From Candidatus Staskawiczbacteria bacterium (lineage in GTDB: Bacteria > Patescibacteriota > Minisyncoccia > Minisyncoccales > Staskawiczbacteraceae), in contig CAISIO010000036.1 in the NCBI GenBank assembly GCA_903885445.1, positions 1 through 37,484 on the forward strand: DNA of 37,484 nt. Reading direction: 5' to 3'. Each line of letters starts with the position of its first letter. Positions within the stretch are counted from its first letter, which is position 1. Both the position numbers and the translations under genes were made by a program. The notes under the pieces were generated by a model. It worked only from the letters and a program-made list of their open reading frames with translations, was not told the DNA's origin and searched no databases. Of this stretch, positions 31,701-37,484 are shown in pieces.

Positions 31701-34700
31701 AGTAAATATGGCTTTCTTTGATTCATCGACGCCAGCGTTAACTGACGGACCATTTTTATCTATGTTAATTGTCTGGCTCTTAACTGTTTCTGTGTTATTA
31801 ACTGCGTCAGTGGAATAATATCGTACGTATGAAGTTCCTGCCGTTGAAACGGTGACAGTGGTCACGCCTTGTATATACGGCGTTGATGGAGTGCAGGAAT
31901 TAGATCCTGCGCAGTACAAGGTTGCTCCGCACCCAGACCCGCTTCCATCTCCGCAAGTTAGAGTGACCGTGACGTTTTGGTTGGTCCAACTGGTGCCGAA
32001 CGCGTATCCGTTACTGCCGCCAGCGACCGTGGTTGGAACGGCTGTATCAATCATGACTGTTTTAGAGACAGTGGTTTGCGTGTTGCCCGCGTTGTCTTGG
32101 GAAGCATAATTAAAGTAGCTTGTTCCTTCAATGGAAATGACGACCGGGACAGTGTAAGCAGTGCCTCCGCTCGGATTGCAACCGCTTCCGCTTGTGCAAT
32201 ACTTTGTCCAAGCGATTGAGGAGCTTGGGGCAGCGTCGGTTGGAGTCAGGGTGATTGTCTGGTTGCCCGATTGCCAGCTGGCGTTGTGAGTGAAGTTGTC
32301 TGTAGTTGTTGGGACAACGGAGTCTAGCTGGAAACTGATAGTGGTGGCAGTGCCGGCTGTGTCTTTGTATGCTTGGGTATTATCTTCACAAGCAGTGTAA
32401 ACCGTTGCTGATGCAGAATCTGAAATTAACGGCATTTGACAAGAGATTGATGTTGTTCCATCGCCCGTGCAATCAGTGTCGCCTGACATATTATCATAGG
32501 ACTTTGCTGAAGTTGCTGCTCGGCAATCTCCGTTCGCGCTCAAGGTTAATGTTATCAGCGGAGTATTGTCGGATGTTAGATATGGAGCAGAAGCATCACC
32601 ACCGACATTAGTGATAGTTTGGGTTGGGACGCTGGCGCCGATAGTCATAGTTTTGTCATCAGTTGCATCAACAACCCCGGTCGGTCCTTCGGCTAACAGA
32701 GAAAATTGTCCTGATGTTGTGGAATTAAAATTCTTAGCTTTCAATCCTGAAATTGTTACAGTGTCTCCGGCAACAAAATCAGTTGTAACATTTATTGTAG
32801 CTATTTTATTTGTGCCATCGTAAGTTACGTTACTGCTGGAAGCAACTTTGCTGGCATTTGTACCGCTAATAGTCGCAGTTGCAATTGTATTATCCCAAAT
32901 CATATCCAAACCGCTTGGAATTTTTATGCTTATGTCGCCGGTTGTATTGTCAGCTCTAATCAAAGGAACCGTTGCGTCGTCAGTGATTGTAATCGGAGAA
33001 ATTGTTGTAGATCCTGCGCCTAAAGCAAAATTTGTACTGGCGCCAGAAGAAATTGCGGGCAAGCGAGGAACATAAAAGGTATCAAATATGCTATTTGTAG
33101 TATCGCGCGCGGTAACCTTAAGCCGGTCAGCGCCCGCCTCAACAACTAAATAATGAAAACCATTATGCATATACTCCAAATAAGGATAAGTTGCGCACGG
33201 AATTCCGCAAGCCAATAGATCTGCTTCGGTGGGCGCCGTGGTAAGCGTAGCTCCTCCTCCGCCGGTGACAATTTGCGTCATTCCTTTTTTGCCCAACGAA
33301 GTCTCGGGCTTGAATACGCGCTGATATATATGAGTGTGGCCGTTGAATATAAGGTCAACGTTTCCTACGGCCAAAACATTATCCATTAAATCAATCAATC
33401 CTGAATCCGGGCTGTGGCCGGTTGGAGCTGTTGACCATGAATACGGCGGAACGTGAATCATTGCGATTCGCCATTTTGCGCCTGTAGCAGCAGAAGAAGC
33501 AAGGTCGGCTATCGCCCAATTACGTTGCGCTGACCCCGCGCCATTTCCCGCGTTGCTGTCTAAAATTATAAAGTGAGTATTACCATAATTGAAAGAATAA
33601 TAATAATTATTATTTGAGTTTCCATCGGTCGGCGCGTCAAAATATTTTGGGAAAGTTGTTGGAGAGCTTCCTCCCGTATCATGGTTTCCATAAACATTAT
33701 AAAGGACAGCATTTTTAGTCTGGTTTCTATATGGAAGGAAAAATTGTCCTTGCCATTCTGTATCTCCTCCGCCCATTGTGTGGTCTCCTGTAAAGAAAAA
33801 TATAGTTTTTGGATTGGTAGGGTCAGCGTCTGCTGCGTTGGAAATTATATTGGAATTATTCCAAAAAGCAGAGGACGGACTATCAGCGTTAGTAGCAACG
33901 TCTCCACCAACAGTAAAATTAAAAGCTGTTCCGGCTGCCGGAGCTGTTTTAAATGTGGAGTCCGCGCTTTTTGTTCCACTTCCATCGGTTACTTGATAGT
34001 GATAGGTTGCATTAGTGCTTAAGCCGGTCAAAACTATTTCGTGCTCATATAGGGTTGTAGAATTTACGGCTACCGGCGTTACGGTTTCATTCACGGTTGT
34101 TCCGTAACTTGAAGTGGCGCCGTATGCAACGCTTCCGGTGGCAGTTGAAGTGCTCGACGACCAAGCAATTTCGATACTTGTTGTTTCAACGTTTTCCAAA
34201 TAAGGGTAAACTGCGGTTAAAGTTGATGTTCCCATGGTGACAGGAAAACTTCCAGCCACAGTGGCGGTCGACGTAATATCGGTGCCTGCGAGTATTTCCA
34301 CTCCAGCAGTCGGAGCGGGCAAAGGTATTATTAAATCAGTAACGTCCACCAGAACGTGCACATAAGTACTGCTTCCCGCCGCTATGCTCAATCCTGAAAA
34401 AGCAGCCTTGTTTGCGGTAAAAGTTGAAACTGTACCCAAAACAGTTGTATCGGTCGCAGAATTATAAACCCCATTGCCATCGTCCGCAACTAATTTTATG
34501 TTTGAAAAGTCAGTGCCCGCCACGGAGTCGTTTCCATACTGCGTTAAAGTGATTGCAGAAACCGTTCCGGTGCCGGCAATTTTAAAAGTCCCAAAATATT
34601 GGCTTGCGGTATCTGGTAAAAATGTGGCGGCTACGTTGGCTTGATTGGAAAATGTTGCGCTTGGGCCGGTGATAGTAATTGTTTTAGTATCTGTAGCTGC

Positions 34701-37484
34701 CGTTGCTCCGCCAGAGCCCGCAACAATCAACACCATATTGCTGGCAGTAGAAGTATTTGAAAAGTTATTAAATTTAAGGCCATCAATTGTTATAGAATCA
34801 GATGCAACGAAATCGCTTGTCACCGGGATGACAACCGTGTGATCGGAATCTTCGTAGGTTACATCAACGCCTGTATTTATTTTTCCGGACGCGCCTCCGC
34901 CAATTGTCGGACGTTTTATGCTGTTATCCCATGTCATATTAAATCCTGCGGGAATTTTTACGCGCAAATCATTAAGAGCGGTAATTACCGGAGTATCAGA
35001 AGCGTCGGTCACTGTGATTTGCGCGGCGGTAGTTGAACTGTCGCCAACAACAAAACTTTGATTTGAGCCAGAAACCATTGTTAATGGGGTAGAGGAAACA
35101 CCTTCTTGCACAAGTTTTAAAGCGTTAAGATAAATCTTGCTAATCGGCGTATCTGTTTTGACGGTAAGTATTATTGTTCCGCCTACCGGAGTTAAACTGG
35201 TCCACTTAGCGACATAACCATCGACTGAATTATATCCTGTGTTATAAGTTGTTGAGTCGTTTGTAAGAGTTGTAGTTGAAATGGTTGTTCCAGCCGGACT
35301 TGCGTTAGTAAAGCCGGCAGTGACATTAGAAACTACAAATTTAGCCGGACGGGTAAAAGTTGAATCTGCTCTTATTCCTGCAGCTACCAAAGTAAACGTG
35401 CTGGCAGGAAGTCCGCTAAAAGTCACCGTAAAACTTCCGGCCTGGCCAGCAGAAGTTCCAGACGCTGTCACATAACCCATATTTATTATATTTCCAAATT
35501 CCGTAAACATCGGCGTTCCGCCGGGAGCTGCGGTAACCGGCGGCACAGCGGTTTCCGGTCCGATATTAAGCAGGGTATTCGCATTTAGATTGTCGGCAAA
35601 AGCAATTGTAACTCCTGTGTCGCTGCCATCAGCGTAATTTAACAAATGTCCGGTGTTTCCAAACCCGTAATTAGTTACGTTTCCAGTTGAAAGCACACCG
35701 GCAGTTGTTCCTCCGCAATCGTCATAAGCAGTGAATCCCGCGCTAATTGTAATTGTTTTATCATCGCTTGCCGTAGCCGTGTTCGCAGAATTTCCACTGA
35801 CAATTAACTGTAAATTATTGGCAGTTGAGGCGGCTGAAAAAGTTTTAAATTTCAATCCGTCAATCGTCAAGGTCTGTCCATTAGCAAAATCAGAAGTGAC
35901 GTCTATAATTAATGTGCTGGTTCCATCATATGTGACAGTAGTGGAAGCCTTAGCCGATGCTGTTCCGCCAAGCGTGGCTGTGCCGATGCTTGTATCCCAA
36001 ATCATATGAAATCCTGTTGGAATTTTAATGCGGATATCGTTGGCGGCAGTAATGGCGTGGTTAGTTGCGTCGTCGGTAACTGTAATTGTAGAAATCGTAG
36101 TGGGGGATTGATTTACAGAGAACGTCTGTATCGCCGCGGAAGAAATTGTTGGCGCTCCAATTGCTTTTGTTTTGTCATCGGTAGCAACAGCAGATCCGCC
36201 GGCGCCGGCTATAATTAATTGCAAGCTTGATGCGCTCGATGCGGCAGAAAAAGTTGTGAGCTTTAAACCAGAAATTACAGCTACATTTCCATTGGTAAAA
36301 TTACTGGCTACATGAACATATGCGGTTGTAGCGTTATCATATTCAACTGCCGGCGTTGCCGACATTTTTCCCGCGTCAACAGCAGTTCCGCTCGCAGTGG
36401 CAGAAGTGATTGTCTGGTCCCACACGGCGTGAAGTCCCGCAGGGATTTTAATTCTGATTCCGCTGGCAGAAGTGATTGTCGCGGTTGCCGCGTCAGTAAC
36501 AACTATGTTAGAAACCGCCGTTGAAGGATCGTTCTTAGCGAATGTTTGATTGGCGGCAGATGAAATTGAAGGAGCGACAACCGTAATTGTTTTAGTATCG
36601 TTTACAATTGGCGAACCGCCAGTGCCGGAAACAACCAAACCCAGATTGCTTGATGTTGAAGACGCGGTAGCGAGAAATTTTCCGCCGTCAACGGTTATTG
36701 AATCGGAAGCTGCAAAATCGCTGGTAACAGGAATTACCAAGGTATGATTTGAATCCTCATAAGTAACATCTACGCCCGTATTTATTTTACCAGCCGCGGC
36801 TCCGCCAATTGTCGGGCGCAACACGGAAGTGTCCCAGGCCATGTTAAATGCAGCCGGGATTTTAATTCTGATGTCACCCACGGCAGTAATGGCAGGCGAC
36901 GTACTGTTATCAGTGATGGTTATCTGCGACATTGTTGTGGCGCTGCTTCCAGCAACAAATGTTTGATTGGCGCCCGAAACCATTGCAGGAAGCCCGGTAA
37001 TCGTGACTGTTTTATCATCTGCAGCCGTTGCTGTATTGGCTTTATTTCCGCTAACAATAAATTGCAAATTATGCGCGGACGATGCTGTAAAAGTTGTGAA
37101 CTTAAGTCCGGCAATTGTTAACGTTTGCCCATTTGCAAAATCAGATGTAATATCCACCTTTAAAGTAGTTGCATCATCATAGCTTACAGTAGCCGATGCC
37201 TTTGCTGAAGCCGTGCCACCAAGAGTTGCTGTTGTTACTGTCTGATCCCATTCCATATTTAAACCGGAAGGTATTTTTATGCGGATATCATTTGTTGCGG
37301 ATATCGCGTGATTGGTTGCGTCGTCGGTAATAGTTATCGTGGAAATTGTTGTCGCCGAAGCGCCGACGGCAAATGTTTGGTTAGCGCCTGACGAAATAAT
37401 TGGCGCGCCGATAACTTTTGCTTTTGTATCGTTAGCCACAACTGTTTGCCCGGCGCCGGCAACTACTAATCCAAGGTTAGAGGT
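28695..37484 (-). CDS. Giant modular surface protein with embedded calcineurin-like phosphatase (N-terminus outside window)
   Basis: The frame is open to the right edge, giving at least 2,929 residues; the true start is not seen. From N to C it has tandem beta-sandwich modules of about 140 residues (ITITDDATNHAI ... IRIKIPSGLNM ... GLKFTTF), a jelly-roll-like domain (about 35080-35740), and an FN3-like domain (about 33970-34200). A metallophosphatase of purple-acid-phosphatase type (about 33080-33960) has GGDVATN, GDHTMGGG, YGNHD (33678-33689), MIHVPPY and NGHTHIYQR (33330-33341). Next come alternating Ig-like and PKD-like modules (30104-32317) and a Pro/Gln-rich linker (about 29880-30100). 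A carboxypeptidase-regulatory-like domain (about 28800-29080) precedes a C-terminal membrane span and short basic tail. It is probably a membrane-anchored stalk carrying an extracellular phosphatase. Confidence 0.88.
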   Translation of the reverse strand, partial: TSNLGLVVAGAGQTVVANDTKAKVIGAPIISSGANQTFAVGASATTISTITITDDATNHAISATNDIRIKIPSGLNMEWDQTVTTATLGGTASAKASATVSYDDATTLKVDITSDFANGQTLTIAGLKFTTFTASSAHNLQFIVSGNKANTATAADDKTVTITGLPAMVSGANQTFVAGSSATTMSQITITDNSTSPAITAVGDIRIKIPAAFNMAWDTSVLRPTIGGAAAGKINTGVDVTYEDSNHTLVIPVTSDFAASDSITVDGGKFLATASSTSSNLGLVVSGTGGSPIVNDTKTITVVAPSISSAANQTFAKNDPSTAVSNIVVTDAATATITSASGIRIKIPAGLHAVWDQTITSATASGTAVDAGKMSATPAVEYDNATTAYVHVASNFTNGNVAVISGLKLTTFSAASSASSLQLIIAGAGGSAVATDDKTKAIGAPTISSAAIQTFSVNQSPTTISTITVTDDATNHAITAANDIRIKIPTGFHMIWDTSIGTATLGGTASAKASTTVTYDGTSTLIIDVTSDFANGQTLTIDGLKFKTFSAASTANNLQLIVSGNSANTATASDDKTITISAGFTAYDDCGGTTAGVLSTGNVTNYGFGNTGHLLNYADGSDTGVTIAFADNLNANTLLNIGPETAVPPVTAAPGGTPMFTEFGNIINMGYVTASGTSAGQAGSFTVTFSGLPASTFTLVAAGIRADSTFTRPAKFVVSNVTAGFTNASPAGTTISTTTLTNDSTTYNTGYNSVDGYVAKWTSLTPVGGTIILTVKTDTPISKIYLNALKLVQEGVSSTPLTMVSGSNQSFVVGDSSTTAAQITVTDASDTPVITALNDLRVKIPAGFNMTWDNSIKRPTIGGGASGKINTGVDVTYEDSDHTVVIPVTSDFVASDSITIDGLKFNNFSNTSTASNMVLIVAGSGGATAATDTKTITITGPSATFSNQANVAATFLPDTASQYFGTFKIAGTGTVSAITLTQYGNDSVAGTDFSNIKLVADDGNGVYNSATDTTVLGTVSTFTANKAAFSGLSIAAGSSTYVHVLVDVTDLIIPLPAPTAGVEILAGTDITSTATVAGSFPVTMGTSTLTAVYPYLENVETTSIEIAWSSSTSTATGSVAYGATSSYGTTVNETVTPVAVNSTTLYEHEIVLTGLSTNATYHYQVTDGSGTKSADSTFKTAPAAGTAFNFTVGGDVATNADSPSSAFWNNSNIISNAADADPTNPKTIFFFTGDHTMGGGDTEWQGQFFLPYRNQTKNAVLYNVYGNHDTGGSSPTTFPKYFDAPTDGNSNNNYYYSFNYGNTHFIILDSNAGNGAGSAQRNWAIADLASSAATGAKWRIAMIHVPPYSWSTAPTGHSPDSGLIDLMDNVLAVGNVDLIFNGHTHIYQRVFKPETSLGKKGMTQIVTGGGGATLTTAPTEADLLACGIPCATYPYLEYMHNGFHYLVVEAGADRLKVTARDTTNSIFDTFYVPRLPAISSGASTNFALGAGSTTISPITITDDATVPLIRADNTTGDISIKIPSGLDMIWDNTIATATISGTNASKVASSSNVTYDGTNKIATINVTTDFVAGDTVTISGLKAKNFNSTTSGQFSLLAEGPTGVVDATDDKTMTIGASVPTQTITNVGGDASAPYLTSDNTPLITLTLSANGDCRAATSAKSYDNMSGDTDCTGDGTTSISCQMPLISDSASATVYTACEDNTQAYKDTAGTATTISFQLDSVVPTTTDNFTHNASWQSGNQTITLTPTDAAPSSSIAWTKYCTSGSGCNPSGGTAYTVPVVISIEGTSYFNYASQDNAGNTQTTVSKTVMIDTAVPTTVAGGSNGYAFGTSWTNQNVTVTLTCGDGSGSGCGATLYCAGSNSCTPSTPYIQGVTTVTVSTAGTSYVRYYSTDAVNNTETVKSQTINIDKNGPSVNAGVDESKKAIFTQDATVSAGSSGIASYLWSKVSGPGAITFGTATTEDTTVTAGQEGTYIIRLTVTDNASTAVYDEFTLVWDTTNPVANAGADQIKKTQFTQTGSATDTGGSGVASYSWSKVSGPGAINFGTSTTAQTTISVDTDGSYVIRLTATDNATNSGTDDFTLIWDATVPTTTDNFTHNDSWQSTSQTITLTPTDPAPSSSIAWTKYCTSSISCDPSTGTAYTVPVSISTEGISYFRYASQDNAGNTQTTVTKTVKIDTTAPTTVASGSNGYNFSTNWSSQDVTVTLTCGDGGGSPCGVTLYCTTSNACTPNLSYNPSSKPVISTLGTSYIRYYSTDAMNNPETVVMQTINIDKTTPTATDDYGAKDGVWQNSNQTITLTPGDVGGSGLAAVYYCRDTANTCNPTTGGAILSSPYAVSLSEGLNGPDSYFRYAAKDAAGNTQTTVSKSIKIDTTPPDVSARADRTEASTFTQVGDIYEAGSGIASYLWTEVSGPGIVTFGSADAESTTITADTDGDYVISLTVVDNVGNSATASFNLKWGVINHSNNPVGGSGSLYTPPSSAPAPQTPPETPAEQTNTITQQITQLTQQVAELLGIQPPAPQITYPPINESVPQETPEALQNLQVMSVNPLGDLNIAPVQSDIGFFADKLPQLKETLESLNIDTGKPADVEKLNQTELYLPGLTATVLPSSAETNPEGQNIGSAAPVDAIPLVQLSASAINNIPTNMVFARTAGELIDFSPSLIIDAKGNAEQKITAISGQPLQLVIKPANPASRVTGLMTLTHPLTTLSKPHRNILAQLFGAALAAAQQPLEQSQSSALSGLLVQKFDYSEVRPGVFEAKINAPTAGGEYQVTTVVEYKDKSITPTETKMTTVVDPEGYVYKQTADGKLRIENASVSLYWLNPSKKEYELWPAERFLQKNPSLTDDTGKYSFMVPQGEYYLTVSAPGYASFKGNAFSVKEDNGVKLDIELKKINILPGWANWQLLVSVLLFIFVIILICILVYIKSHG
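30104..32317 (-). repeat. Eight Ig/PKD-like coding modules in three related types
   Basis: Type a (VPTTTDNFTHN... AWTKYCTS... YFxYASQDNAGNTQTT) occurs at about 32317-32044, 31228-30955 and 30660-30370. Type b (TTVAxGSNGY... VTVTLTCGDG... SYxRYYSTDA) occurs at 32044-31768 and 30955-30676. PKD-like type (ASYxWSKVSGPGAI) occurs at 31768-31498, 31497-31228 and 30365-30104. The a1 and a2 copies are nearly identical in long stretches, which suggests recent duplication. Confidence 0.8.
32640..37484 (-). repeat. Six full beta-sandwich coding repeats plus one cut by the window edge
   Basis: Units of about 420 nt lie at roughly 37412-37000, 37000-36590, 36590-36160, 36160-35740, 35085-34660 and 33065-32640, with part of another at 37484-37413. 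Shared protein marks are xxSGANQTFxxG near the start, DIRIKIPxGxxMxWD, and GLKF in the middle. Several pairs are close enough at DNA level that short-read assembly could collapse or swap them. Confidence 0.8.

Noticed and set aside
1-37484. Alternative genetic code (UGA as glycine)
   Set aside because: TGA ends mreC (1760-1762) and the CapA-like gene (28072-28074) at family-appropriate lengths, and no internal TGA is needed in any gene.

Overview
The window looks like a chromosomal segment of a Candidate Phyla Radiation (Patescibacteria, probably Parcubacteria-like) bacterium. The reasons are low-GC compact coding, very short intergenic gaps, several family members of a kind common in that group (membrane-tethered Mur ligase, short DnaX, Cys-rich surface proteins with DUF11-like domains, a very large modular surface protein), and near-absence of Shine-Dalgarno sequences. 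TGA, TAG and TAA all act as ordinary stops, so the code is standard (table 11), not the UGA=Gly code of Gracilibacteria and Absconditabacteria. The phylum assignment is inference; no 16S is present.

Layout. 1-490: the 3' end of 23S rRNA, a spacer, 5S rRNA and a terminator. 491-833: a small GC-rich cassette encoding a 72-aa membrane protein. 853-4242: mreC-mreD-PBP2, the elongation cell-wall operon. 4253-5191: a GC-rich, self-contained cassette (promoter, structured leader, Shine-Dalgarno, PEP-CTERM secreted protein, terminator). 5195-13902: a long co-directional run of lysS, an unknown 121-aa gene, serS, an alpha/beta hydrolase, a membrane-anchored Mur ligase, a DegT-type aminotransferase, a FemAB-like peptidoglycan-bridge enzyme and ftsQ. 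13909-18971: a PAS protein divergent from an ECF-like sigma factor, followed by a CAP-domain protein, a sortase and a Cys-rich surface protein. 19019-20976 (minus strand): recR and a dnaB interrupted by an in-frame amber codon. 21031-21390: a promoter, a highly structured RNA of about 320 nt that I cannot assign, and a long terminator. 21398-23467 (minus): cysS and a CDP-alcohol phosphatidyltransferase. 23546-25208: a GtrA-like protein and dnaX. 25330-28074: a membrane protein with a pilin-like tail, and a CapA-like protein. 28071-28333: a promoter, tRNA-Gln(TTG), a 27-aa basic peptide gene and a terminator. 28352-37484 (minus): a 116-aa membrane protein and a surface protein of at least 2,929 residues with an embedded calcineurin-like phosphatase, which continues past the right edge.

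Function. The native genes cover wall elongation and division (MreCD, PBP2, FtsQ), stem-peptide and bridge chemistry (Mur ligase, FemAB, possibly the aminotransferase), translation (LysRS, SerRS, CysRS, tRNA-Gln), replication and repair (DnaB, DnaX, RecR), and a large investment in the cell surface. Several promoters sit so close to the start codon that the transcripts should be leaderless or nearly so. The two GC-rich protein cassettes differ sharply in having real Shine-Dalgarno sequences. The points most worth checking are the unassigned structured RNA, the amber codon in dnaB, the SD-bearing GC-rich islands, and the inverted repeat between the PAS and sigma genes.
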